Source: Leguminivora glycinivorella | Lineage: Eukaryota > Arthropoda > Insecta > Lepidoptera > Tortricidae | DNA length: 64,000 nucleotides | Direction of reading: 5' to 3' | Assembly: GCF_023078275.1 (NCBI RefSeq) | Contig: NC_062975.1 | Coordinates: 8,159,141-8,223,140 of the forward strand | In this document: positions 21,761-33,000 of the stretch, one piece after another | Layout: every line of letters starts with the position of its first letter | How positions within the stretch are numbered: position 1 is the stretch's first letter | The notes under the pieces: generated by a model | What the model was told of the DNA's origin: nothing | Database searches by the model: none | The model's input: the letters and a program-made list of their open reading frames with translations, nothing else | Program-made: the position numbers and the translations under genes

Positions 21761-22184
21761 TTCTCCAGAATTGTATCATCAGAACAGGGTTTTGATAAAA
21801 ATGGGACCAATCTGTATGCATATACATTTAATCAAAAAAAATAATTCAAAATAGGTCCAGTAACGGCGGAGATATCGTGGAACAAACATTTAAAAAAATA
21901 CAGACGAATTGAGAACCACCTTCCTTGAGATTTAAGGGCGGCGGTTAGAAAAACTGAGTCTATTCAAGTATTCAGGTAGTAATTTCCTGAGCTGACAGAT
22001 CATGTTCCCAAGTTTGATAACCCTTTGATAGTAAAAATCAAAGGCAACCGCGTCTCATCATGACAGAAACACACATTTTGACAATTTCATTTGTGTCGTT
22101 AACTCTTATTCATAAGCAGCGCGTAGTATCTAAAATTGTCCTCCGCGAAAATGTATTATCGCATGAGCTGATTGCGCGTCGAAG
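21761..22184. other. Spacer and left flank of the LTR element
   Basis: No gene. The last four bases, GAAG (22,181-22,184), are the left copy of the target duplication. Confidence 0.5.
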
Positions 22185-23802
22185 TGTAACTGAACAACTT
22201 CATCTAGCTATAAATAAGAAACATTACAAGTAACAAATGGTTTAAATTGATGATTAAATGTAACTTTGTATCTATTTATTCATATAAAACTATGTCAGAA
22301 TTAGAATGAATTAAATGATTACACAAAAATAATTAAGCTTTATAATCAGCGTATTATCGTCTATTGAAATTAGCGCCATCTTTCAGCAAATACTAAACAT
22401 TAAAAACTACTGAGAGACGTACACGGGTGGTGAATAGCGAACGAAGTTATTGAGCGGGCGAGCGATTGTAAAACAACTCCGTTAGATGGCGCTTGTTCAA
22501 CAAAACATCTTATACAACGTGTTTTTGCCATTACTCAAAACCTCACACTACATTTAATAAAATAATTGCTGATTGCCATCATAAACTATAAGGCTATTTA
22601 TTTGTGTGCGTTGCTGCGGCGACATGGGGATTGCCAATGGACGGCTAGGATGTCATTGTAAGGCACTTTGAGGATTTGTCACGGTGGATTTCGCAATTGT
22701 AGTAGGCGGGTTTGAGCCAATATTAAGAGTGACAAAGGTTGTGATTAGATGCGAGTTTAGTTTGTAGTGACTTATGATAAACATTGAAATTAAAATGACA
22801 AACAACATCAAGCTCGTAGCGGGAAGAGAATATTCGCCCAAGTGGCCAGCAAGTATTAATACCCTTAAATATTGAAAAAGGTAAACAACCTCTAGCGATG
22901 CGATATGTACATTGTTGTGTTGCAAGTACAGTGGAATAGGCTTGTAAAAAGATAATTAATCATGTTGATTTGAATAGAAATATTACTCCCGTCAAGATAT
23001 AGCTCAATCGATTCTACTCTCGATTCTGAATAGGCGGTTTTCATATTTTTAGTGTTAAGTGGTACACGGTGTATTTCAACTATTGCGCAATTTAGTTAGG
23101 TATAAACAATGATATATCTGTCTCTCTCTAAATCAGATGTGGAAACACGTGTGAGGGGAAGGCATCTTTTGCTGAGAAAACGTGAACTTTAATTCGTAGA
23201 GCGTATGGGTGTAAACAAAGCACTTATGATCTTTCTCTTTGGAGCCGATACATCAAACAAAAGCGCCTGCAGGTGCGTCTTCGAGGCTTGTCCACTTCCA
23301 GGAAGAAAATTGTATCCGACTGTTTCTCAGTTACTACAAAATGTAAACTTTAAAGTGGTTTTATTACGATTCATAACCGAACGATTCGCTATGTAATTTA
23401 GGTATAAACAAAGATTCTGCACCTGTCAGGTGCGTGCCCATTACCAGGAAGAGACGACAAACAAAGCCGCCACCACAGAGCTTGGTTTGGATAGAGGAGG
23501 CAAGTTCATATATTTGTGGGGGCCGGGCGTGTCGGATTTTGTACTGGGGTTGATTCTTGCCTGTAATTTTAAATGTGTCTCAGGCTCTTGAATGTCACGT
23601 AACGGGGCATTTTTTATGTTTTGGTTGACTTTAACTTACAAGGGTTGACGCCCGAAGGCTGCAATCTGCGAGTGGGGATGGACGGCACGGTGGATTTCGC
23701 TGAGTTCATTTGGCGCGCTGGGTGGATGCGTTTGCGTGATCTATGATGTGTATGACATCTGTGACCGCCACAGGTGATGCCGCAGCTGCACTGGCTGGAC
23801 CC

Positions 23803-23850
23803 TTTAAATAGCTCCGGGAGCGTTATTTGAGGATTATTTTTCGAGCATCA
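23803..23850 (+). promoter_or_regulatory. Candidate LTR core promoter
   Basis: TTTAAATA at 23,803-23,810 lies upstream of GAGCATCAGGGACCG (23,843-23,857), which has an insect initiator-like TCA context. The copy in the 3' LTR has the same TATA-like box at 35,070-35,077. Position about 140 bp before the polyadenylation signal suits a U3/R boundary. The start site itself is inferred. Confidence 0.5.
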
Positions 23851-23941
23851 GGGACCGACAGTCGACTCTGGTTTAAAGTGTAAATTGTTTTAAATAGTGG
23901 GAAACCTCTGCCCAAATTTCTAAGTGTTTGATTTTATTGTG

Positions 23942-23947
23942 AATAAA
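23942..23947 (+). terminator. Candidate LTR polyadenylation signal
   Basis: AATAAA is conserved in both LTRs (35,210-35,215 in the 3' copy), followed by a T/G-rich stretch (TGTTTTATT). With the upstream TATA-like box it would define an R region of roughly 100-130 bp. Confidence 0.5.
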
Positions 23948-24376
23948 ACATATGTTTTATTTTCGTGGAATCAGCATTTGGGATAAGTGCTTAAAGTTGT
24001 TTAACTCTGGTACTAATGGGTAGTGATTTCTGCTAAGTTTAAGTTATGTTTTACTAGAAGTATTGAAAGTTAGTGAGTGTTTATTTTATTCATGCCGTCT
24101 ATTGTTTGGTTTTGTGGGGAACATATGTTCTTTTCAGAGCTTGATTTTGGATGGTAGATTCCGATTCGGTGGTGCAGGTTTATTGTCTTGTGCTATTGAG
24201 TTGGAGTTTATATGAGTGAAGTGAGCCGCTAACGATTCGGTTCTTCTTGTCAGTTTCAATGTTATTGTGATAATCAAATTTAATGGTTAAAGTAAATAAT
24301 ACCTAATCAATTCAAATTAAGTGAAGAATATTTAATTATAAAGCCAGATCGCTGCCCAGACAGACAGTTTGTTTAG

Positions 24377-24421
24377 CCTTGCATCGATTAACCTAGCGGC
24401 TGTTAAACTATTGATGCAAGG
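24377..24421 (+). other. Hairpin in U5
   Basis: CCTTGCATC / GATGCAAGG (9 bp) closes an inner GATTAAC / GTTAAAC pairing with a short loop. It is present unchanged in the 3' LTR at about 35,645. Confidence 0.6.
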
Positions 24422-25963
24422 AGGTCCGTAGTTTTACCAATACAGAGGGTTAAATTGGCATTTTTCTCTTTACCAACATAGAAAAATGAAAATATCTCTC
24501 CCTCCCTGGTTCTTCAATGCCCAGCTGTTAGCCGAGAGCAAGGACATTATATGTGTCATTTGGAGTAATCCATGCTTGTTCAAAGCGGCAGTATTTGAAA
24601 GCCTTGTATATTTATTGTCATAAGTATATATCATATACACAATAGGGAACTATCCTACCCGATTGCCTCCCTGTCCACGGACGCCTGCATCGGGGGGGGA
24701 TAAATACACAGACTTATAGGGTTTGCTTTCTTCAGTCTAGTCTGCTGAACTCTAGCGTAGTCAGTATAGGTATACACCGCGTATGTCCTAAAACTCTGGG
24801 TCCATGGTGAGTACGAACAGAGTTTTTATCGTTTTAGAGTAGGGAACTTTCTATCTAGTAGGGTAGAATCACACACATCGATAGGTAGGGAAATAAATAA
24901 AGTTCTGTATAAAAACCTATCTTATCTAATAACTAAAAATAAATTATGTAAAAGTAAATTAAATTCAAGATCTAAAATTACTGTGAACCAAATTACTGGG
25001 TGTTGGAAGGTATTTTATAAATAATATCGTGTGGTATAATGAAACTTCAATATTATATTTATTATCGAAGTGTGAAAAAGCTTTGAATTATTACTGGTTA
25101 ATTCATCTAAGTGTAATTTGTAATTGTGGTAGCAATTTCTGATTCTTCATGTGACAGCGATCATTGAGTGTTAGCTGGGGTTTGTTTAGGGACCAGTGGC
25201 ATGCGGGCGCCGTCCACTGATGGAAAGCCGAAAACTCCGAGGAGTGATTAAGCTTACTTTTCTTGGGTTTTCAATTGGAAGCTTCTTGCTCGGTGTATCG
25301 TTGAAACAGTGAAAGGGTCGAGAAGTTATGGTCTATTAGCAGTATTGGGGAAAAGGGGGGTTTAGCTAGGGAAAATGAAACAAAATAAAAGGGGGGTTAG
25401 TTCATAGATAGATAGCCCTTCTGGTTTGGCATAGGATTCTCAACAGAGCAGTTTGGTTGAGATGAGGAGTTTCAAACCACAACGCAAGCTTCGAGCCCAA
25501 TTGAAACTACTAATAGGGCGTAGTGGATGATTACTAAAATATTTTTTATATTATTTACCATTTATAAACCAAAATTATGAATAAAATGTCTGGCGCCTAT
25601 AGGTTTTTTCCTGTTCAAGTTCGTATGTTACTTTGCTCGCACATCTTTCACAGGCGTTATTTAGCGTTAACATAATCTCCACGTCTTTTGCCTATTCGTC
25701 CAAGTTAACGTATCTTTCACAAAATTATGCTGAGTTTTAATTAGTGGGTTAAGTTATAATTAATCATACGAGTCCAATAGTCGTATCTACTTCGCATTAA
25801 AGAGTTTGGGTTGCTATGGTTCATATCGAGGGGTCCTTCTACTACCATTAGACGATCACAAGGCCAAATCTACGGGGTATTTTTAAAGGATGGTTAGTTG
25901 TAAGAATGTTTAGTCAAGTAAGTAAGTAAATAAGCGAGTGGGTGCAGAAGTTCGGTACAATTT

Positions 25964-25981
25964 TGGATAGGCCGTAACCAG
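25964..25981 (+). promoter_or_regulatory. Weak candidate primer-binding site
   Basis: TGGATAGGCCGTAACCAG starts 5 bases into the interior, at the position of a minus-strand primer site. From memory its first 11 bases resemble the complement of an insect tRNA-Ala 3' end at about 9 positions. I could not verify this, and the later bases do not fit. Confidence 0.25.
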
Positions 25982-26074
25982 GATGTGAGGTATTACCATA
26001 GGGTTTTCTTTTAATTACATGAGGTATATTTCATATACATTACAATACTAAACAGTAGCTTTTTTAGTTATAAT

Positions 26075-26141
26075 TGTGAGTGTGTTTGGTGGGGCGTCTC
26101 ACGTTGTCGTTAGGTGGGACGCTTTTCTGAGGACACTCACA
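26075..26141 (+). other. Leader hairpin behind the 5' LTR
   Basis: An outer stem TGTGAGTGT / ACACTCACA encloses an inner 9-bp stem GCGTCTCAC / GTGGGACGC with an 11-nt loop (26,103-26,113). It sits about 115 bp after the LTR, where retroelement leaders carry packaging or dimerisation structures. That role is inference. Confidence 0.5.
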
Positions 26142-26359
26142 TTTTGTTGATCGTGAAGCGGAGTGCGAGTGACTTTGACTATTGGACTCAAATTCTTTAT
26201 TAAATACTTGTCAGATAGTCAATCACAAAATATTGACATGCCTTGAAGTGCAAACTCTGACAAATATCATCTAATTCATGCAGTTGAGGGTTGAGTGAAA
26301 AGCAAACACTTGCATACCTTTAATTAAAAATAAACATAATTATATATGAAATCCGCATT

Positions 26360-28417
26360 ATTATTTTACAACTTAAACTTTTATTATATATTCAATATTC
26401 TAGTCTTAATAATGTAAGGTAGTGCTTTGGTCATATTGCTATTCGAAGTACATCTGTTGTCTGTCTTTTGCTGGCATAGTCTTCTTCATCGGTCATCAAA
26501 AGTTAGTCGGTCATTGTAAAACTCAGGAACCGTTCTTTATTCTTCTAACTGCTTCTAGTCATCTGAAAATAGAGATAAATATGCATTAGTTGGTTGTAGG
26601 TACCTTTTACATTTCAATATAAGTGGTTTTATCTAAGTAGGCATAGATATAAGTAGCTATAGGCACAGAATATTTACAATAGTACAACTATAGGTTAGCA
26701 ATATCTGTAGGATGCCATATACCTAAAAATGAGTCATGTACATACATGAGTTCCTTATTTTAAATAGCAGGGGGTGAGGCATTTCAAAACATTAGTACAA
26801 TTTGCCAAAGTAGGAAATGGCTACAAGTAGATCAGCGGTAAACAAGATATGTCTAGTGGTCTAAAGATATGGGGGTGAGAGTCTACCTTATTAACAGCTG
26901 TATTGTCCTAGTGGCATTATTTTTCATATTTAAATACTTAATGTCATATCTATCATAGTTAGGAAACAATTGAATGGGGGTGAACATCTCCATAATCATT
27001 CGACAGATTATTTTGGAAATTTAATGAGGAAGTGACAATATTCCATAATTTCAACTTGTCCTGTTCCAGTTATTAAGTAGTATTCACAATAATACTTCAT
27101 TTCTACCTTTGCTCAAACAAGAAAGATAGGATGTGTACATACACACATGTACAGTAAGCCATACTACGACTTAGGGCTTTTTCAAACAATTTTTATGTCA
27201 TTTCTCTAACAGTAGGCTATACATGTACTTATCTACAGCTAGAATAAGCTAAAGTAAGAGTAGTTTTAGTCTAAGGAAGTATTTAAGTACCTAATATTAA
27301 GCTTAGCAACATATTTGTAATTTTCCTTGTATCGGGGTAGACAACGGTAGACAGTTGTCATGATGATCATATGGGCCGGTAATATGGCAGCATTCTTCAC
27401 ATTCTAGAAGTGGAAGGGGTTCATCTTGTAGTCTGTAAAGCAAAACAGAGTAGGATATTAGATTATAGAAAGAATAGGCTAGATAGTTATAAGATTTTTA
27501 AGAATTTCAATTTTTTAGTATGAAGTTTCCGAGGAACTATTGATGATCAGTCAATGTGACATCTTGACTTGGGTTTTGGGTATCCACTCAAAGGAATATC
27601 TTAGCACCATTTTCAACACTATTTCAACTATACATTTATAGAAATACACAGGAAGTATTAAATTTCATGGAATACGAGTAAGCCATATGTACCAAACTTT
27701 TCACCGAGTCTGTCTGAGTAACTTTGATTTCTAAAATATACCTGTGTGTTTAATTAGGTCATAAATAAGTTATCTAGATTTAGTTTAACTAGTTTAGAGT
27801 AGAATAGTGTTAGCTGACAGGATTAGAATACTATATTTAATGCTGGAATTATTACTCTTAGGAAGATATCCGTCTGTCTTGAGTGGCAAACAAGAGTAAA
27901 ACATACATAGATATATACAGTTAAAATAAGGATTTGTGATATATTAAGGTCAGGTCTAGGCACAAGTTTAGCAGTATAAAAGTAGGTACTTACTTTGAAA
28001 GTTAGTCATCACTCATCGCCATCAGGAATATCTTTATCACATTGTAATATTGCCAGTTTCATTCCATAATCCCATCAAGTACCAAGGGAACATTTCAGTG
28101 GGTAGTAAACTTGCTGAAAACCAAACAAACTTGTAAATATCATTCATTGAAACTGAACAAAGTAGGTTCACTTAGTATCCATTATTTTAGAAGCATAAAG
28201 AGTAAGTTTAAGTGACAGGTTTTATTGATAATCGGTCTTAGGTGAAAATAGTGTAAATAACAGTCTATTACTATAAGTTTCAAGTAGGTCTGGGATCTTA
28301 CCTTCCTTGCAAAGTTGCTTTTCGAGTAGGCAACTTAATTCACTTTGTCAGTGGAGGCATACCTCTTTAAGACATCTTTTGTATGGCTGTATGTTCATTA
28401 GATTGTGAATTTGAGCA
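26360..28417 (-). ncRNA. Predicted spliced antisense transcript in the element interior
   Basis: Canonical splice signals line up on the minus strand. Putative exon 1 ends at 28,302 with GGAAG then GTAAGATC. Exon 2 is 28,113-27,994, between a GGTTTTCAG acceptor and AAA-GTAAGTACC. Exon 3 is about 27,432-27,291, after a GTTTTGCTTTACAG acceptor. A last exon starts at 26,562 after TCTCTATTTTCAG and reaches AATAAA (plus TTTATT at 26,380-26,385). Exon 3 can be read as containing CEECCHITGPYDHHDNC, a Cys/His-rich stretch, and exon 2 as KLAILQCDKDIPDGDE then stop. No continuous coding frame joins them, so I call it non-coding. It could be a captured host gene, an element-encoded antisense RNA, or chance. 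Confidence 0.35.
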
Positions 28418-29199
28418 CTAGATTTTCTATTATCGTGATGAGAAACACAGTAAAACACATGTCAAGGTTCCAATGCATTCATATCCTCCAACGCGGTCGT
28501 TCATATTGTTTATAAATAGAGTTATGTCAATTTCATAACCTCAATTTCGAAGATCACAATTTACATTATAATTCGGATTTTCAGTTTGATAAAACAGAAT
28601 CACTTTGTCGTCAGCATCATTTGAGAGCAACGAGTGTCTAGGGCAATGATTTCCTTGCATTTTTTTATTTCATCTTGTATTTTCTTGCAAAACAAGATGG
28701 CGTATACGATGTGTGAATGGCGGATGATCGGCGTCTGCGCTGTTTCGATTTGTCATTTGTTTAAGCAGATTTAAAAATGACGCGGTTATTTAAGTAATTC
28801 TAATTGAAGATCACGCGATTAATGATGAGTTTAAAGAAAAACAAAAGCATTGTCGTTCCAAGAAAATAATATTAAGACACATTGAAGTCAACGGAAGTTA
28901 GTACCGATCTGATATTGCCACAAGTCAAATTGTGTCCCATTAATCGGGCGAAAAATGAAATATTTATTCATTGTAGAAATTAGAAATCATATTTTGTCAT
29001 AATCTTATTAAAATCGACATACCGTAACGAGAAGTACCTAATTTCGAGAAGTATTTGCTTATTTTACCTTTTTCGATTGAAATCTTTAACTTCCGCAATC
29101 GAAACTACCTTTTAACTACGAGTTTCTGACATAGATGGCGTGCAACAAGGATTCTTTACTTCGACTTTTTTGATCGTAAAATATAAATGTCGTTAGTAG
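28418..29199. other. Possible bidirectional promoter region
   Basis: This less AT-rich, CpG-containing stretch (ACGCGGTCG, ATGGCGGATGATCGGCGTCT) lies between the predicted minus-strand exon 1 and the plus-strand first-exon-like block. No TATA box is obvious. The assignment rests only on position and composition. Confidence 0.3.
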
Positions 29200-29580
29200 T
29201 CACGAAAAATGTCGATAAGTTCGTGTAGTTTGACGTTTTCAAAACAAACAAAAGCCGGCTAATTTGAGGTTAGTTTGGATAAATTACGGTTTTGTGAAAG
29301 AAAGTAATGTAATTTAGTTCAAATTCAGTGAATATGTGTTTATTTTATCTGTACAAATGGTTGGTAGCGTTATTTCCCTGTCGCGAGAGGCAAAAGTGTG
29401 TGTAAAGTGACGACGTACTCTTACAATCAAAAATTGTGATTACAATTGTTCAAAAAGAAAAATGCAGATTGTGTGTGAAAAGGAAGTGTTTAAAATAATT
29501 ATTATTTAGCATCAGTGAAGTGTAATGGTGAATGGTGGTGTTCAGTGTTTAAAATTCTGCAAGAAAAGTGAACAAAGCAA
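29200..29580 (+). other. Plus-strand first-exon-like block with splice donor
   Basis: The sequence from about 29,200 resembles an insect 5' UTR and ends AACAAAGCAA followed by GTGAGTAC, a strong donor at 29,581. Possible downstream acceptors are TTTCCACAG at 31,743 and a weaker one at 31,888. No long coding frame follows. It may be the first exon of a host gene captured in the element, or an element-specific non-coding transcript. Confidence 0.35.
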
Positions 29581-29950
29581 GTGAGTACAAATACAAACAA
29601 ATATTACCTAGTATTTAGTCGAAACAGTGATTGATTGTGTATGATTTTTGCAATCTGATTGTATATGACATTTTATTACATATTATTCTTTCTTATTACG
29701 TAAAATTTTACGGAAATAGTGCGCTGAAAACATTTCAAATTTCAACAATATTGATTATTTTAGATTTCAAATGTGTTTTGTATCTTAGAAAAGTTTTAAT
29801 AGAGTATTCATTACATATAATTTCAAGTTCGTGAATTAAGTAAAACAAAATGTTTCAAGTAAACTTAAACTTTACATAAAATAATTGGGAATTTATAAAA
29901 TATCTTCGTCCGTTAGTTATTTGATTGCTAAATTCAACCGGTTTCTTAAT

Positions 29951-30030
29951 TCGTTCGTAGCTCAGGTAGTATAGGGGTGGACTAATGTATGGGACGGTTC
30001 ATGCAAGGGTGGGTGTTCGAATCTTACTTT
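29951..30030 (+). tRNA. Degenerate tRNA-like unit
   Basis: TAGCTCAGGTAG (29,958-29,969) matches the A box and GTTCGAATC (30,015-30,023) the B box. The 58 nt from T8 to T54 exceed a normal class I tRNA and would need a long variable arm. The T stem pairs poorly and the acceptor ends do not pair. It is most likely a tRNA pseudogene or SINE head rather than a functional gene. No anticodon is assigned. Confidence 0.3.
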
Positions 30031-33000
30031 TGCTTCACTTTTTGTAATTTTATTTTGAAATCCCGTTTTATTTTGTTTTTATATTTACGACTTTTCTTTG
30101 TTTATTATTTAAAAAAAAAAATTAATGTCTTTTTTTCTTGTAAATCATTTTAAAATTGAAGGAAGGTGTTTTTCATAGAAGATTAGTAAGTGATTAATGT
30201 TACTAATGTGGTATTTCATTAGTTACAATTCAAGTGAGATATATTTTTGGAAAACTGGAAGTAGGTATTGCTCAAAAACTTGCCATTGATTGGATAAATA
30301 AGGACTAGTCAACTTTGGAGATGAAGAAAATATTGATTGGTTTGAAGTTGCTTGCTGTGTTCAGGAGTAAATGACTGGATCTTCTGCGGTTGTCTTAATT
30401 GTGGTCAAGTTTGCAGCATGTCTTCAAGAAGAGACTTCATGTTTTCCTGAGTTATGACATCGACTGAGAAGAAAATAGATAGGAAAAAGTTGAAATACCT
30501 ACTTATCTGGAACCAGGAGCACTAGAAATTCTTTCTAAGAGCCGTATGCCTCTAATGAAGACTAACAGGATCTAATCATCATCATCATAACTATCTACTC
30601 AAGAATGTAAGAAGGAAAAAAAAATGCGAAAGAAGATAATTTGGCTGGTCTCCAAGCTGCTTGCTGTACCTATTCAAGATAAATGACTGGATTTACATAC
30701 TTGTTGTAACATTTAAATCTACAGCATACATTCGAAAAGGACTACACAATTTCTTGGACTATGGATATCATCTGAAGAAATTTATAAGTAGGTACTTATG
30801 TACTTATGTTAGGTAGTTGTATTGTTCTCCTATGCTAATAAATAATAGAATAATATTGATCCTAACGGGTGGGCAACGCGCATACGACCTCGGGCGGACC
30901 GTTTGCCTATTTGCCACCAACGGGATATGAATATATATATGTAATTAATCTGTTGTTTTTTATAACCTATCTCTGCCATTTTTAGTTTCTTTTTCATTCG
31001 GTCCATTGTTTGCTGGGAGTGATACCTACTGGGACTGGGCTGGTTTCGTGTGCTCAGCCTACCCCCTTTTGTGACGTGCGGGTGTGATTGTATGTATGTA
31101 TGTTGACCTAAATTTATCCTCTTCACAATATATTTATAGCAAATATTTCACGTATCTTAAATTTCGAATCATACCGCTTATCTTTACTTAAAGTTTCATG
31201 TCATGTTTACAGTTTCATGTCATATTTCGAATCTTTTCCACATTATAAAAAAAAATATATAATTAAGTATGTATGCATGTTAATTCAGTCTTTTGGTGTA
31301 TTAAATATTATTTGACCGAGTATTGACTTGTGATATTTGTTAACGAATAAGAGACAATTTAGTTAGGCATATTGCTTATCTTTGGCAATATGTTAAACAC
31401 GTAAAATCAAGATCATAATGATGATGATATTAAACATCAACTTCATTAAATTAAATTATTGTTTAGATATTCATTTGTATGCCTTAAAAGAAAGGGGAAA
31501 ATAGAGACAACAGTCTAGATATTAGTAGGTAGAGAACTATGTTATTATCTTTGTGTATTGGAATACTTTTATTTATTTGATATTTTGCAATTAGTGTTTT
31601 TGTAGTTAACCAAATTGGACCTTCATATATTTCATACTTTTCCTTTGGGACTATACTTTCACCTTGGTAAGATAATGATTACATTTTTCATTAACTTTCC
31701 TGCATATTAAATTAACTATGTAGTTTTCATCGTATTTCCACAGTACATGTAGGTACAGTTGCGCACGGGCATAGGGGAAGATGTGGAGGAATCGTCCTGC
31801 CTGGGAATTAACAGAGTTTTTGGTGACATATTTTACTTCTATCTTTTACATTTATTTTTATATGTTTGTGTGTTTATATATGTGTGTAGCTCTGATCGTG
31901 AGAGATTTGCGGGCTGGAGTATTTTGATTTCTTTGGCGGAACGTCGCGATTTGACTTAAACCAGTTGGCGATATTTGATTTTCGTCCCACATTGCGGAAA
32001 GTACTTCAACGTTTTAATGAAATAACAGCAGCGGGGAATTCGGAATTTATAATTGGATAACTTGCGTTTAGTAATTATAAAAAAAAAATGAATAGAAGAC
32101 CACATAAAGTTAGATTATTCCTATTTTATGACAGGGTAGAATGGGGTAGGATGGGATAGGTAAACTTTTAAAAATATTATGTAGTAATTTATTTCCATCT
32201 TATTATTTATTTTGATTACTTTTAAAAGTTCTGGCTGTCTTTAGAAGTCGTGTGAAAGCGTGAATGAGGAGGATTGATTGTGTGTATGTGTACAAGTTAG
32301 AGATGATGAATGTTTACAGGTGTATGAGTGTTTGTGAATGGCTAGATTTGATGGATGTTGGATAAGAAGGATGTCTCCAATTTATTTTTATGGTATGAGT
32401 GGATTGATAGAGACAGACAGGGCTGGAAAGTGATCAAAACTAGGTTGGTCGGAACTTGCAGGGGAAAATACAACGGGGGGAAATCTGGGAACACATTAGC
32501 CATAAAATTCTTATTGGTTAGGTTAAAATCCAATGGATTCGACCCATTTCAAAGGGTAGTATTTTGTGGTTACTACTTCACAAGGTATGACAACTCGAAC
32601 GAAATCCACACACCTCATCTTGAATGGGATGCATTTGACATCTGACATATATAAGAGCCATAATCGTCTGGTGAGAACGAGGCTCTTATTACTAATTGTT
32701 TATCTGTTATGAGTTCAAAGATGTGAAGTTTAGTATCATCAAATAATTTTGTCATTTGTTCCAATAATTCTATAGCTTCGGCAAAAGTGTTATTGTACCA
32801 TATTGAGGTACGTGTTTGTCATTTAAGGTTTGTTTATATATAAAAAAAAAAAAACACACTCGAACAAGCCTTAAGTCGATTTATCTTATTCAAGTATGAG
32901 ACATGCGCCAAGACATGTGACTGGGAGTGGTTAAGTAGAGAAGTTGGTTTGAGTTTCGACAATGGAAATTGAAGGCTTTGGTCTTACAAGGAAGGATCAA

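Larger units (their letters stand above)
22185..25959 (+). repeat. 5' LTR, 3,775 bp
   Basis: Direct repeat of 33,465-37,234. By position, U3 would run to about 23,840, R to just beyond the AATAAA at 23,942, and U5 from there to 25,959. Divergence from the 3' LTR is mosaic: roughly 7% in the first 490 bp, none seen in 22,675-23,832, about 2% after that. The minus-strand ORF at 22,653-22,925 and the plus-strand ORF at 23,205-23,396 are duplicated exactly in the other LTR but lack any recognisable domain. I do not call them genes. Internal hairpins lie at 24,377-24,421 and 25,191-25,221. Confidence 0.75.

Noticed and set aside
23205..23396. 63-codon ORF identical in both LTRs (also 34,472-34,663)
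   Set aside because: The identity lies inside a 1.16-kb block that is identical at all positions, so it gives no evidence of protein-level selection. No domain is seen.
22185..25959. Interpretation of the two 3.77-kb repeats as two independent transposons
   Set aside because: Each copy alone lacks matching flanks (GAAG/ATTT and AAAC/GAAG). Only the outer pair matches.
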